A DNA stretch of 64,000 bases from NCBI GenBank assembly GCA_020832185.1, contig JAFIFE010000016.1, positions 45,705 to 109,704 on the forward strand, given 5' to 3'. The notes under the pieces are model-generated. The model worked only from the letters and a program-made list of their open reading frames with translations. It did not search any database and was not told where the DNA came from. The position numbers were made by a program, and so were the translations under genes. This DNA comes from Alkalibacterium sp. Its GTDB lineage: Bacteria; Bacillota; Bacilli; Lactobacillales; Carnobacteriaceae_A. Below are positions 8,398 to 18,486 of this stretch, in pieces (position 1 is the first letter of the stretch; every line of letters starts with the position of its first letter).

Positions 8398-9465
8398 TTA
8401 TCTGAATGGCATAGAATACTGCAAGCCACCGTCTTCGTATAATGAATTCATGCCTCGAGGTAGGTCAAATTGTGTATCCGGGCCTAAATGACGATCATAA
8501 ATCTCGCCGTAATTTCCTACTTGAGAGATTGCCTGATAAGCAAAGTCGCTTTCAAGTCCTAAATACCCACCCAGGTCCTCATCTACTCCTAGTAAACGTC
8601 TGATATCAGGATCTTCACTGTCCATAAAGTCGTCGATATTATCCTGAGTAATTCCAAATTCTTCAGCTTGAATCAGAGCAAATACGATCCAGGTTACGAC
8701 ATCATTCCATTGATCATCTCCGTGTAAAACGGCAGGGGCCAGTGGTTCTTTAGAAAGCGTTTCTTCCAATATGACATGATCGTCAGGATTATCTAATACT
8801 GCGAAACTGGATACCAGACCCGAACGGTCAGTTGTCCAGGCATCCACAGATCCTGCTTCATAGGCTGCAATTAGAGCATCTCGGTCATCATATGTCTGCG
8901 TGTTATACTCAACTCCCAGAGCTTCCATCTGATCGGCAAGATTTAACTCGGTAGTTGTTCCCGTTTCTACCCCAATAGTCAATCCTTCCATATCTTCCAG
9001 TGAAGTAATGCCTAAATCTTCAGGAACCATCATTCCTTGTCCATCATAAAAAGTAACGGGAGCAAAATCTAATCCGACTTCTGTATCCCTACTTGCTGTC
9101 CAGGTTGTGTTTCTAAGCAGCACATCTACTTCCCCAGTTTGAACTGCTGTGAATCGTTCCTGAGCTGACAGTGGTCTGAAATTCACTGCATCTGCATCTC
9201 CGAGAACACCAGCTGCAATCGCTCGTGCAAAGTCGATATCAAATCCTGCATAACTCCCGTCACTATCTACGTATCCAAATCCAGGCAGCTGATCATTAAC
9301 GCCTGCGTTCAATTCACCACGGTCTATCACTGCAGATAATGTTTCGCCAGATCCTGCTGTAGAATTATCGCCATCTACACCTTGAACCTCATCATCTCTG
9401 CTCGCGCATGCTGACAACGTCAAAAGAGCTGCCGCACTTAGTAAGTATTTTCCATATTTAGACAT
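8398..9465 (-). CDS. Amino-acid ABC transporter substrate-binding lipoprotein, AapJ/BztA type
   Basis: The 355-residue protein begins with a lipoprotein signal (YLLSAAALLTLSAC, lipid Cys20) and a low-complexity linker. The bulk matches the AapJ family: a GELNAGVNDQLPGFGY-like start, RDALIAAYEAGSVDAWTTDRSGL, and a C-terminal RGMNSLY..GGL.Y..PFR block that is characteristic of AapJ and absent from ordinary GlnH receptors. It is first in the operon, with a good AGGAGGAAAAC site. It would sit on the outer face of the membrane and capture L-amino acids. The 175 bases upstream hold a possible -10 (TATAAT, 9618-9623) without a convincing -35. Confidence 0.92.
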   Translation of the reverse strand: MSKYGKYLLSAAALLTLSACASRDDEVQGVDGDNSTAGSGETLSAVIDRGELNAGVNDQLPGFGYVDSDGSYAGFDIDFARAIAAGVLGDADAVNFRPLSAQERFTAVQTGEVDVLLRNTTWTASRDTEVGLDFAPVTFYDGQGMMVPEDLGITSLEDMEGLTIGVETGTTTELNLADQMEALGVEYNTQTYDDRDALIAAYEAGSVDAWTTDRSGLVSSFAVLDNPDDHVILEETLSKEPLAPAVLHGDDQWNDVVTWIVFALIQAEEFGITQDNIDDFMDSEDPDIRRLLGVDEDLGGYLGLESDFAYQAISQVGNYGEIYDRHLGPDTQFDLPRGMNSLYEDGGLQYSMPFR

Positions 9466-9639
9466 ATTGTTTTCCTCCCTAATCTATACCGATATTAGAT
9501 GACCAGTGCCCTCTTATTATGAAAAGCGTTTTATTGTTCTTTCTTTTTTTTATTTCTGAACACTGTTCTCAAAAGCAGTCGTGCGTGTTTATCTCTCCTT
9601 ATCGAATAACTGATATTATTATATCTTTATTTAAAATAA

Positions 9640-9683
9640 AAAAAAAGATTAACATTAGAAAATACTCACTTAATGTTAATCTT
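9640..9683 (-). terminator. Terminator of the arginine operon
   Basis: A perfect 13-bp stem AAGATTAACATTA (9645-9657) / TAATGTTAATCTT (9671-9683) with a 13-nt loop is followed on the minus strand by nine or more T. It is 175 bases after the argH stop. In those bases (9684-9857) I see no gene. Confidence 0.8.
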
Positions 9684-9857
9684 ATGCACATCTTATATTA
9701 ATAAATAACTTGTTATACTAGCATTGTTTGCGTTTTCATTGGTCTGTCATATTTTCGACACATTTTGCCAGGAATCGATTTTTGATTAATTTAATTAGGT
9801 TTAAAACGAATAAATCGAGGTGGAGGACCCTTTTCACTTTTGAATAATAAGTTTCAA

Positions 9858-11249
9858 TCACTTTCTCTCGATTTCCTCTTTTAATCTTGTTAGTTGTACC
9901 TTCACAGAATCTGGAGCGGGTCCTCCTTCAATGTTTCGTTTATTCATACAGTTTTTAAGATCGATCGCTTCATATACGTCTTCCTCAAAGAGAGGGTTCA
10001 GCAACTGATACTTCTCTAATGGAACATCTTCCATAGTCAGATTGTTATCGATACAATCCTTCACTAATCCTCCAATGACTCCATAAGCATCTCTAAAAGG
10101 AACGCCTTTTTTCGTTAAATAATCTGCACAGTCTGTCGCATTAATGAAGCCTTTTGAAGCGGCCTCACGCATTCTCTCGCTGTTTACTTTCATAGTCTCA
10201 ATCATTGGAATCATGGCAGATAAGGCAATGTCCACCGTACGGATACTGTCAAACAAGGCTTCTTTGTCTTCCTGCATATCTTTATTGTAAGCCAGTGGCA
10301 ATCCTTTCATCATTGCTAAAAGTGTTTGAAGATTCCCATACACTCGCCCGGTTTTCCCGCGAACCAGTTCGGCTACATCCGGATTTTTCTTTTGCGGCAT
10401 AATTGACGAGCCTGTTGCAAATGCGTCATCCAGTTCCACAAAGTGAAATTCCTGTGAGCTCCACAAAATGATTTCTTCTGATAAACGGGACAAATGCATC
10501 ATAACCATACTTAAAGCATAGGTGGCATCGATCACAAAATCGCGGTCTGATACCCCGTCCAGGCTATTGGCACTCACTTCTTTAAAACCAAGCTGCTCAG
10601 CAACATACTGACGGTCGAGAGGATAAGTGGTCCCTGCTAATGCCCCATTACCTAGTGGCATGACATCTGTGTGTGAGATGACCTCGTCCAGACGCGTGAT
10701 GTCTCTCAAAATCATTTGGCCATAAGCTAACAAATGGTGTGCAAAACTGACGGGCTGGGCAATCTGCAGATGTGTATATCCAGGCATGATTGTCTGTACA
10801 TGCTGCTCTGCCTGAGCGATGATCACTTCTTCAAATTGAAGCAACTGTGTTTTTGCTTCGGTTATTTTTTTCTTTACATAAAGCCTGAGGTCTAGTGCGA
10901 CCTGGTCATTTCGACTACGCCCAGTGTGCAGTTTTTTCCCTGCTTCTCCTATGCGCTCAGTTAATTCAGATTCAATAAACATATGAATATCTTCTGCATT
11001 TGGATCGAAAGCCAGACTGTTATTGTTTAAGTCCTTTAATATCCCCTGTAGTCCTTCCACGATGCTGGCTGCGTCTTCTTCAGGAATGATGGACTGTTTT
11101 CCCAACATCTTGGCATGCGCAATACTGCCAATGATATCTTCTTCAAATAAGACATAATCAAAGCTGATGGATGAATTGAACACATCTACCTCTTTTGCAC
11201 TTGTTCCGGCAAAACGCCTTTGCCATAGTTTATGTGTATCAGCTGACAT
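9858..11249 (-). CDS. argH: Argininosuccinate lyase
   Basis: The 463 residues match the family. The fumarase/aspartase superfamily signature GSSIMPQKKNPD is intact, including the mobile catalytic Ser region, and SRNDQVALDLRLY and GYTHLQ are also conserved. It cleaves argininosuccinate to arginine and fumarate, the last step of arginine synthesis, in the cytoplasm. The start overlaps the argF end by 11 bases, implying translational coupling. It is last in the argGCJBDFH operon. Confidence 0.97.
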   Translation of the reverse strand: MSADTHKLWQRRFAGTSAKEVDVFNSSISFDYVLFEEDIIGSIAHAKMLGKQSIIPEEDAASIVEGLQGILKDLNNNSLAFDPNAEDIHMFIESELTERIGEAGKKLHTGRSRNDQVALDLRLYVKKKITEAKTQLLQFEEVIIAQAEQHVQTIMPGYTHLQIAQPVSFAHHLLAYGQMILRDITRLDEVISHTDVMPLGNGALAGTTYPLDRQYVAEQLGFKEVSANSLDGVSDRDFVIDATYALSMVMMHLSRLSEEIILWSSQEFHFVELDDAFATGSSIMPQKKNPDVAELVRGKTGRVYGNLQTLLAMMKGLPLAYNKDMQEDKEALFDSIRTVDIALSAMIPMIETMKVNSERMREAASKGFINATDCADYLTKKGVPFRDAYGVIGGLVKDCIDNNLTMEDVPLEKYQLLNPLFEEDVYEAIDLKNCMNKRNIEGGPAPDSVKVQLTRLKEEIERK

Positions 11250-12162
11250 AGGCAGGCACCCCCATTAAGTGAACGAGAACCGCTTTTTGAATATGCAGAC
11301 GATTTTCTGCTTCTTCAAAGATATAAGGGGCATGTTTTTCAAATATATCCGCACTGACTTCTTCATCTTTGTGTGCGGGCAGACAGTGCTGAACCATCGC
11401 CCTAGGATGAGCAACTGATAGTAATTCAGCGTTTACTTGATAGAGATCCTGAAAAACAGCCTTTCTTTCCTCTGCTTCTGCTTCGTCACCCATACTGGCC
11501 CAGACATCTGTAAAGATCACATCAGCGTCTTTGACTGCTTCATATGGATTTTCGGTCAACGTGAATCCAGGATGACCTGAATAGGTATCAAGAATAACAG
11601 GATCGGGCTGATACCCTGTCGGAGATGCCACCGAAATAGAGGCTCCTGATAACAGTGCCCCCACAATTAAAGAGTTCGCCATATTGTTTCCGTCCCCTAC
11701 AAAAGCTAATTTCAATCCTTCAAGCTCCCCTTTGACTTCCTGAATCGTCATTAAATCGGCTAATACCTGACACGGATGATACAAATCAGTTAACCCATTG
11801 ATAATAGGAATAGTCCCATGTTCAGCCAGCAGTTCAACGTCTGATTGGTCGTAGGTACGAATCATGATCGCATCTAAATAACGCGATAAAACACGAGCCG
11901 TATCCTCGATTGGTTCTCCTCTGCCCATCTGCAGATCATTCACGCTTAGGTATAGAGGATTCCCACCTAACTGGCTCATTCCGACTTCAAACGAGACACG
12001 CGTACGAGTCGATGATTTCTGAAAAATCATTCCCAGGGTTTTCCCTTTTAAATAGGGTGTTTCAATCCCTTCCTTGAGCTTTTTCTTTAGATCATGCCCC
12101 GTCTCCAGCAGGGTCAATAGTTCCTCTTTCGTTAAATCAGATAATTTCAGTAAATGATTCAT
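11239..12162 (-). CDS. argF: Ornithine carbamoyltransferase
   Basis: The protein is 307 residues, with the carbamoyl-phosphate motif SSTRTRVSFE near residues 51-60, HPCQ near 130 and the ornithine-loop motif HCLPA near 265. It makes citrulline from ornithine and carbamoyl phosphate. The biosynthetic role (argF rather than catabolic arcB) is inferred from its position among biosynthetic arg genes. It overlaps argD by 4 bases (ATGA). Confidence 0.95.
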   Translation of the reverse strand: MNHLLKLSDLTKEELLTLLETGHDLKKKLKEGIETPYLKGKTLGMIFQKSSTRTRVSFEVGMSQLGGNPLYLSVNDLQMGRGEPIEDTARVLSRYLDAIMIRTYDQSDVELLAEHGTIPIINGLTDLYHPCQVLADLMTIQEVKGELEGLKLAFVGDGNNMANSLIVGALLSGASISVASPTGYQPDPVILDTYSGHPGFTLTENPYEAVKDADVIFTDVWASMGDEAEAEERKAVFQDLYQVNAELLSVAHPRAMVQHCLPAHKDEEVSADIFEKHAPYIFEEAENRLHIQKAVLVHLMGVPAYVS

Positions 12163-13340
12163 TTTAACCCCTCCATTTGTTCGGTCTTCAGTATAGTCTT
12201 CAAACAGGATAATGCTTCATCGATCGCTGCTTTATCTATTATCAACGGGGGTAAAAGCCTTAGCTTATCTTTTGCTGTTAAAAATAAGACGCCTTCTTCT
12301 TTAGCGCTGTTGACGACATCTTTTGATTTCGCCTCTTTGAACGTCACGCCAATCATCAACCCAAGTCCGGAGACACTTTCGACTGCATCTAATGAGCACA
12401 GTTCCTTTTTCAGATACGCACTCTTTTCTTCTACAGACTGTAAAAATACCTCTGTCATCGTATCCAGGACAACATTGGCCCCTGCTGAAGCAACTGGGTT
12501 TCCACCAAACGTCGATCCATGATCTCCAGGTTCCAGTACATCTCTTATTTTCTGACCCAGTAGTGCCACTCCTATAGGCAATCCATTTCCCAACCCTTTT
12601 GCGACAGTGATTATATCTGGCTGTACGTTAAAATGTTCATATGCGAATAGCTTCCCTGTGCGTCCAATGCCGGTCTGTACTTCATCTATAATCAATAATA
12701 TATCTTTCTCTTTGCACACCAGCGCTATCTCCTGGATAAAGTCATCGTTTAAAGGAACAACGCCTCCTTCACCTTGAACGATCTCAATCATTATTGCACA
12801 GACTTGGTCGTCTATTTTTTCATGTAACGACCCTATATTATTCGCCTCTACATAATCAAAGCCTTCAGTGAACGGACCAAAAAATTTATGGAATGAGTCT
12901 TGTCCCGTTGCCGATAATGTCGTGACCGTTCGTCCGTGAAAGGAGTTAGTTAGCGTCAGTATCTTCTGCTTTTTCTCGTTTTGCTGATGTCCGTATTTTC
13001 TTGCGACTTTGATTGCTGCCTCATTGGATTCAGCTCCTGAATTGACAAACAAGGCGTGCGCCATTTGCGTGTGCATACAGAGTTTCTGAGCCACTTGAGC
13101 GCTGGGCTCTGTATAGTAGAGATTTGATATATGCTGCAGTTTGCTTAGTTGATTCTGTGTCGCTTCCACCCATTCCGGATGATTGTACCCTAGAGAATTG
13201 ACGCCTATGCCAGATGTGAAATCTAAGTAAGGTTGTCCATTTTCATCGTAAATGTAGTAACCTTCTGCCTTGTCGACCAAAATTGGAATACGGTTATAGG
13301 TGGGGGTCACATAGTCATGAGTCAAATCGATGCTGTTCAT
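12159..13340 (-). CDS. argD: Acetylornithine aminotransferase
   Basis: This is a 393-residue class III aminotransferase. Visible are the cofactor loop NSGAESNEAAIKVARKYG, the Asp of LLIIDEVQTGIGRTG and the PLP lysine in ITVAKGLGNGLPIG. It converts N-acetylglutamate semialdehyde to N-acetylornithine with glutamate as donor. It overlaps both neighbours by 4 bases (argB upstream, argF downstream), so the three are translationally coupled. Confidence 0.95.
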   Translation of the reverse strand: MNSIDLTHDYVTPTYNRIPILVDKAEGYYIYDENGQPYLDFTSGIGVNSLGYNHPEWVEATQNQLSKLQHISNLYYTEPSAQVAQKLCMHTQMAHALFVNSGAESNEAAIKVARKYGHQQNEKKQKILTLTNSFHGRTVTTLSATGQDSFHKFFGPFTEGFDYVEANNIGSLHEKIDDQVCAIMIEIVQGEGGVVPLNDDFIQEIALVCKEKDILLIIDEVQTGIGRTGKLFAYEHFNVQPDIITVAKGLGNGLPIGVALLGQKIRDVLEPGDHGSTFGGNPVASAGANVVLDTMTEVFLQSVEEKSAYLKKELCSLDAVESVSGLGLMIGVTFKEAKSKDVVNSAKEEGVLFLTAKDKLRLLPPLIIDKAAIDEALSCLKTILKTEQMEGLK

Positions 13341-14218
13341 TTCAAACTCCCTTCCAATTGCGCCTCTTTTTTGTAGAATAAGGTCCCGATTCCTGTGTCT
13401 GTCAAAAATTCCACAATTAGTGAATGCGGGATTCGGCCATCTAAAATAACGGCCTGCCTCACTGAGTCTTTTACTGCTTCAATGCAGCACTCGACTTTAG
13501 GAATCATTCCTCCACTGATAATATCTTTAGAGAATAATTCAGCGACTTCATCCACTTCGATCTGAGAAATAAGCGTCGAGGAGTCCCCTGCATCTTCAAG
13601 CACTCCGGGGACATCTGACATCAAGACAAAATTATGGGCATTCAACGCTTTAGCAATGCCGCTGGCCATTTCATCTCCGTTGATATTACAGGAATCGCCG
13701 TTCTCATCAATGCCGATACAGGCAATAACAGGAATATATCCCTTTTCAACTAAATCAGTGATGACCTCTGTATTGATGTCACTGATTTCACCGACTGCTC
13801 CTAAATTCACTGGGTCTTTTTGTATGACTTTGACTAGTCCACCGTCTATCCCACTGATTCCCATGGCTTTTCCGCCAAGGGTCTGAATTGTGCGTGTCAG
13901 ATCCTTATTGATTTTGCCGGCGAGCACCATCTGGACGATTTCCATTGTCTCCAGATCTGTCTTTCGTAATCCATTTACAAAAGAACTTTCGACCTGAGCT
14001 TTATCAAGCCAGTAATTGATATCCGGTCCTCCGCCGTGAACGATCACCACATTCATTCCTACTTTTGCCAGGAGCATCGCATCGCTCAGGACAGACTTCT
14101 TGAGGGACTCATCCATCATCGCTGACCCGCCATACTTTATCACAACCATTTTCTGGTCATAGCGCTGAATATGAGGCAATGCACCGGTCAATAATTCAGC
14201 TGTTTCATATGAATTCAT
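13337..14218 (-). CDS. argB: Acetylglutamate kinase
   Basis: The protein is 293 residues of the amino-acid kinase fold: VVIKYGGSAM at the N-terminus, VIVHGGGPDI for the phosphate loop, NINGDEMA and SDVPGVL for nucleotide binding. It phosphorylates N-acetylglutamate. An extended N-terminal helix (about 20 residues before the first strand) resembles arginine-inhibited hexameric kinases, so feedback inhibition is plausible but not proven from sequence. A 68-base gap separates it from argJ. Confidence 0.95.
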   Translation of the reverse strand: MNSYETAELLTGALPHIQRYDQKMVVIKYGGSAMMDESLKKSVLSDAMLLAKVGMNVVIVHGGGPDINYWLDKAQVESSFVNGLRKTDLETMEIVQMVLAGKINKDLTRTIQTLGGKAMGISGIDGGLVKVIQKDPVNLGAVGEISDINTEVITDLVEKGYIPVIACIGIDENGDSCNINGDEMASGIAKALNAHNFVLMSDVPGVLEDAGDSSTLISQIEVDEVAELFSKDIISGGMIPKVECCIEAVKDSVRQAVILDGRIPHSLIVEFLTDTGIGTLFYKKEAQLEGSLK

Positions 14219-14286
14219 CTACATACCCTCTCACTTTACTTTTTTTCAACCTGTTTAATTAGTAACGGACGACCTGTTTTGATTCG

Positions 14287-15537
14287 TTACGTACGGTAGG
14301 CGCTGTTTATGTTTACGTACTCATGGGTAAGATCACATCCCCAGGCAGTTGCCTGTTCCTGCCCTTCATACAGGTAAATATCTATGAACAGTTTGTCTGT
14401 TCCAAGGATCTCATAAGCTTTTTCTTCATCAAAGAGCACGATCGATCCTGCTTCACAGACACACACACTTCGGTAGTCTTCTGAACGGAGATAGATATCG
14501 ATCGTTTCGTAATCAACCTCTACCCCGCTGTAGCCTACTGCACACAAGAGTCGACCCACATTCGCATCTCTGCCATACACAGCTGCTTTGACCAGGTTGC
14601 TGCTGATCACCTGCTTCGCTATAGCTTTAGCTTTATATTCATTGGTCGCATTTAAAACGTTACACGTAATGAGCGTACTTGCACCTTCCCCATCTTCTGC
14701 AATCGCAATTGCCAGCTCTTTACAGACCGCATGCAGCACGTCCTTAAACGATTGGTAATCCGGGTCCTGATCAGACTGAATTTCCTTGTTTCCACTCTCA
14801 CCATTGGCCAGAACCGTCACCATATCATTGGTCGATGTGTCTCCATCTACGCTGATCATATTGAATGTATCCATCACAACATCTTTTAACGCCAGCTGCA
14901 GCACATCTGGAGCAATCGCCACATCAGTCGTGATGAACCCAAGCATCGTAGCCATATTGGGATGAATCATTCCACTGCCTTTTGAAATGCCGCCTATACG
15001 TGCAGTGGCGTCACTTAAGTCAAATTGAATGGCCGTTTCCTTTGTGTCGGTATCGGTCGTCAATATTGCCTGGGCAGCTGCATGACCTGATGTTTCATTC
15101 AGATTTTCAACCAGCTCATCTATTCCAGCTTTAAATGGATCCATACTGAGGGGGTGACCAATCACGCCTGTCGAAGCGACTAGCACATCCTTTTCAGAAA
15201 TACCTAACGATTCCCCAACAAGTGTGCACACGTTTTTTGCGATCTCGAGTCCATTTGCATTGCAGGTATTGGCATTCCCGCTGTTACAGATGATAGCTTG
15301 CGCCTGTCCATTTGCACTATGCTCTTTAGTAACCACCAATGGAGCTCCTTTAACACTGTTCTGTGTATAGACACTTGCCGTTGAGCTTAACGTTCTGCTT
15401 AATATCAGTGCCAGATCTTTTCCCTTTTTCTTGAACCCTGCCTCCACCCCAGATGCCGTAAATCCGTTAGGTGCGCAGATATTCCCTTCTACCTTTTTCC
15501 ATTCCGTTCCTTTTTTTGTTTTTAGTGTGGTTGCCAT
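14287..15537 (-). CDS. argJ: Bifunctional glutamate N-acetyltransferase / ornithine acetyltransferase
   Basis: ATG 15537 follows GAGGTGA, giving 416 residues; a GTG three codons earlier is less likely. The autocleavage motif MIHPNMATMLGFITTD is intact: Thr of ATML is the new N-terminal nucleophile after the precursor splits into alpha and beta chains. It transfers acetyl from N-acetylornithine to glutamate, closing the acetyl cycle. No argA or argE is in the operon, consistent with a cyclic pathway. Whether it also uses acetyl-CoA cannot be read from sequence. Confidence 0.95.
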   Translation of the reverse strand: MATTLKTKKGTEWKKVEGNICAPNGFTASGVEAGFKKKGKDLALILSRTLSSTASVYTQNSVKGAPLVVTKEHSANGQAQAIICNSGNANTCNANGLEIAKNVCTLVGESLGISEKDVLVASTGVIGHPLSMDPFKAGIDELVENLNETSGHAAAQAILTTDTDTKETAIQFDLSDATARIGGISKGSGMIHPNMATMLGFITTDVAIAPDVLQLALKDVVMDTFNMISVDGDTSTNDMVTVLANGESGNKEIQSDQDPDYQSFKDVLHAVCKELAIAIAEDGEGASTLITCNVLNATNEYKAKAIAKQVISSNLVKAAVYGRDANVGRLLCAVGYSGVEVDYETIDIYLRSEDYRSVCVCEAGSIVLFDEEKAYEILGTDKLFIDIYLYEGQEQATAWGCDLTHEYVNINSAYRT

Positions 15538-15547
15538 ATTTATCACC

Positions 15548-16588
15548 TCAAAACGATGGGGCTGCCATCGAAAGTCCTTCTGTCTCTTTTAAGTTAGTCA
15601 TAATATTGAAATTCTGAACAGCCTGTCCAGCCGCTCCTTTTTGCATATTGTCGATTACACTGACTATGATCAGTCGATTCGTGCGTTCATCTACTGTTAA
15701 TCCGATATGACACTGATTGGAGTGGGTGACATGACTGATGTTCGGCCAGTTACCCTTTTTCAATACAGTCACAAAGGGTTCATCTGCGTAGAATGCTTCA
15801 TATAGTGCGTGTACTTTTTCTGCATCTACATTCTCAGCGAGCGCTACATAAAGGGTGGAGAGTATGCCACGGTTCACTGGTAACAGATGAGGGACAAACA
15901 AGACGTTGACATCACCCGCTCCCATGTCTCCCAGTTTTTCTTCAATTTCAGGTGTATGCCGGTGAGTCCCCACTTTATAAGCATTAAATCCCTCATTCTT
16001 ATTGGCAAAATGTACCGCGTCTGACAGTCCTTTTCCGGCTCCCGTCACTCCAGATTTTGCGTCGATCACCAAGGTGTTCATATCGACTAATTTACTGGAA
16101 ACCGCTGGATACAAGCCCAGAAGAATACTCGTCGGGTAACACCCTGGATTGGCAACTAGCGATGTCTCTCTAATTTTCTCACGGTTCATTTCCGGTAATC
16201 CATAAACAGATGAGGTGTGCAGGTCTGGAAACTGACTTTCTACACCGTACCATTCTTCGTATAGGCCTAAATCATCGAGTCGGAAATCCGCGCCTACATC
16301 AATGACTTTTTTCCCTTTGTCTATACATTGTTTAACTAGTGCTTCGCTTTTCCCGTGAGGCAGACAGATAAATAGTAATTCAGATGCTTCGATGACCGTT
16401 TCATTGTCCACGAATGGCTGATCGAACTGCCCAGTATAGGACGGGTATAAGTCTGAGAAAAGGCGACCTTTGTTTTGTCCTGAAGAGACCTTTGTCACAT
16501 CTACATTTGGGTGGTTCAGTAAAATGCCGATCAGCTCAGCTCCAACATATCCACTTGCCCCTATCACTCCTACTTGAACGTTAGTCAT
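15548..16588 (-). CDS. argC: N-acetyl-gamma-glutamyl-phosphate reductase
   Basis: The 346 residues begin with the NADP-binding [13 protein letters not shown]. The catalytic Cys lies in [10 protein letters not shown] and the catalytic-region His in [10 protein letters not shown]. It reduces N-acetylglutamyl phosphate to the semialdehyde. The end lies about 10 bases before the argJ start, and the beginning overlaps argG by 4 bases. Confidence 0.96.
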   Translation of the reverse strand: MTNVQVGVIGASGYVGAELIGILLNHPNVDVTKVSSGQNKGRLFSDLYPSYTGQFDQPFVDNETVIEASELLFICLPHGKSEALVKQCIDKGKKVIDVGADFRLDDLGLYEEWYGVESQFPDLHTSSVYGLPEMNREKIRETSLVANPGCYPTSILLGLYPAVSSKLVDMNTLVIDAKSGVTGAGKGLSDAVHFANKNEGFNAYKVGTHRHTPEIEEKLGDMGAGDVNVLFVPHLLPVNRGILSTLYVALAENVDAEKVHALYEAFYADEPFVTVLKKGNWPNISHVTHSNQCHIGLTVDERTNRLIIVSVIDNMQKGAAGQAVQNFNIMTNLKETEGLSMAAPSF

Positions 16589-17856
16589 GCCTTGATTCCT
16601 TCCTTGGATACTTCTAAGCTGTGATTTACCTGTTTTCCGAATTGTGCTTTTTGTTTCATCTCAGCCTGTATGACGCTGGATAATCCGTATAAATTGATAA
16701 ATCCGGCTGCATCATTATGGTCATAGACATCATCTTCATCAAATGTGGCAAACGCCTCTGAATACAAGCTAAAGGGTGAATCAACACTCGCAGCAATCAT
16801 ATTTCCTTTATACAGTTTCAGTTTCACGGTACCCGTCACTGTTTTTTGAGTTTCATCGACAAATGCATCCAATGCCTGCTTGAGAGGGGTAAAGTATTGT
16901 CCGTTATAAATGAGGTTGGCATACTGTTGTGCCAGTTCCTGTTTGTATTGAGTAGTTTCTTTATCTAATGTAATCATTTCAAGTTGTTCATGAGCGAAAT
17001 AAAGAAGGGTGCCGCCCGGAGTTTCATATACTCCACGGCTCTTCATTCCGACCAAACGATTCTCGATCATGTCCAGAATGCCGATCGCATGTGTGCCTCC
17101 AATTTTATTCAGGTGTTTAATCAAGCTGACACCATCCATATCTTCCCCATCTACCGCTACCGGAATTCCCTCTTCAAAGGTTATGCTAACGTAAGTTGGA
17201 TCATTGGGCGCTTGCTCTGGTGTGACACTCATTTCTAAAATCTGATCATATTTAGGTTCATTTAAGGGATTTTCTAAATCAAGTCCTTCATGAGACAAGT
17301 GCCACAGGTTTTTATCTTTTGAATAATTGGTTTCACGAGATATCTTCAAAGGAATATCATTTGCATACGCGTAATCGATCGCTTCATCACGAGACGTAAT
17401 GTCCCATGTTCTCCATGGAGCGATGATATCAAGTTCCGGAGCCAGAGCCTTTATTCCCATTTCAAAACGGACCTGATCATTTCCTTTACCCGTACAGCCA
17501 TGACAAATGGCATCTGCGCCTTCCTGTTTGGCAATATCGACCAGTGCTTTTGCAATAATCGGTCTTGCTGTTGCTGTTCCAAGTAAATATTTATTTTCAT
17601 ATATAGCCCCTGCTTTGAGAGTGGGGAAAATCGAATCATAGACAAATGCCTCTTCTATCTCTGCTAGGTAGAACTTAGAAGCGCCTGTTTTTAGTGCTTT
17701 TTCTTCTAAACCGATCAGTTCATCTTCCTGACCGACATTAGCGGTCACTGCTATAATTTCACTGCCGTAATTTTCTTTCAGCCAGTGAATGATGACTGAC
17801 GTATCTAGTCCTCCAGAGTATGCCAGTACAATTTTCTTATAGGTTTTATTAGTCAT
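16585..17856 (-). CDS. argG: Argininosuccinate synthase
   Basis: This 423-residue protein has the PP-loop [10 protein letters not shown] at residues 12-21 and [15 protein letters not shown] further on, both hallmarks of ArgG. It condenses citrulline and aspartate using ATP. It is the first gene of the seven-gene operon, and AGGAGAATG defines the start. The T-box leader and promoter lie immediately upstream, so the whole operon probably responds to uncharged tRNA. Confidence 0.97.
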   Translation of the reverse strand: MTNKTYKKIVLAYSGGLDTSVIIHWLKENYGSEIIAVTANVGQEDELIGLEEKALKTGASKFYLAEIEEAFVYDSIFPTLKAGAIYENKYLLGTATARPIIAKALVDIAKQEGADAICHGCTGKGNDQVRFEMGIKALAPELDIIAPWRTWDITSRDEAIDYAYANDIPLKISRETNYSKDKNLWHLSHEGLDLENPLNEPKYDQILEMSVTPEQAPNDPTYVSITFEEGIPVAVDGEDMDGVSLIKHLNKIGGTHAIGILDMIENRLVGMKSRGVYETPGGTLLYFAHEQLEMITLDKETTQYKQELAQQYANLIYNGQYFTPLKQALDAFVDETQKTVTGTVKLKLYKGNMIAASVDSPFSLYSEAFATFDEDDVYDHNDAAGFINLYGLSSVIQAEMKQKAQFGKQVNHSLEVSKEGIKA

Positions 17857-17895
17857 TTTTCATTCTCCTTTTTTTATCCTATTTAATTTTGGGTA

Positions 17896-18225
17896 TAAAA
17901 AAAACGCCATCTGTTTTTACACAGAGACGATTACATCGCGGTACCACTCTACTTGCAGACCCATGCTTTTAAACTCTCCCATCAGAAATATACGAGTCCT
18001 ATTTGGCGGTCTGCCACCTTAATGCATTAACGCTGCATACGGCTTTACTTACTCTAAATTCCCGTTTGGCTTTACTCGACTTGATTGAGTTGTCAACCAT
18101 TCGCCCCGCTGAATTTCAGTAAAGCATCTTACAAGCTCGTTTCAATAATCCTTCATGCCAGCCTTCCACTCTGTGCTGACTCGCTGTGATGAATAAGACC
18201 ATCTACTCTCTTGTTCTTTGATGTT
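17896..18225 (-). promoter_or_regulatory. T-box riboswitch leader of the arg operon, with terminator
   Basis: The conserved T-box sequence, read on the minus strand as AGAGTGGTACCGCG, lies at 17937-17950. It is followed by a terminator: CGTCTCTGTG / CAGATGGCG (about 17904-17929) with a run of eight T (17897-17904). Upstream is about 280 nt of structured leader, including a stem I-like segment rich in GNGA motifs near 18140-18190. T-boxes read through when the matching tRNA is uncharged; arginine tRNA is the inferred effector because of the genes. I could not assign the specifier codon with certainty; one candidate is CGA in GAAACGAGC. Confidence 0.9.
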
Positions 18226-18231
18226 ATGAGT

Positions 18232-18260
18232 AGTCTACATCGTGACAAATGAATAGTCAA
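18232..18260 (-). promoter_or_regulatory. Promoter of the arg operon
   Basis: TTGACT (18255-18260) and TAGACT (18232-18237) are 17 bp apart on the minus strand. The T-box leader begins a few bases downstream. No clear ARG-box pair was found around it, so T-box attenuation may be the main control. Confidence 0.75.
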
Positions 18261-18406
18261 GGCTTTTTATTAGTTTTTTTGCATCTTTTACCCTTTTTAT
18301 TATGAAAACGGTATTAAAAGACAGTTATTATACAATTTTAATTCTTTTTGTGTATATACCTTTTCTTTATTTACTGGTTTTATTCCATAAAAAGAGGCAA
18401 ATACAC

Positions 18407-18448
18407 AAAAAAGTTCAAGTAAAGAGATTATCTTTACTTGAACTTTTT
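18407..18448. terminator. Bidirectional terminator
   Basis: A perfect 13-bp stem GTTCAAGTAAAGA (18413-18425) / TCTTTACTTGAAC (18431-18443) with a 5-nt loop, an A run before and a T run after. It ends the dehydrogenase transcript coming from the right. Between it and the arg promoter (18261-18406) I see no supported gene. Confidence 0.85.
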
Positions 18449-18486
18449 AAAGTGTATTTACTTAAACTGTTTTACCTTCGTGCTGA

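Noticed and set aside
9519..9701. 60-residue plus-strand ORF upstream of aapJ
   Set aside because: It covers the aapJ leader and the arg operon terminator; its Phe/Ser/Ile-rich composition is that of A/T-rich non-coding DNA.
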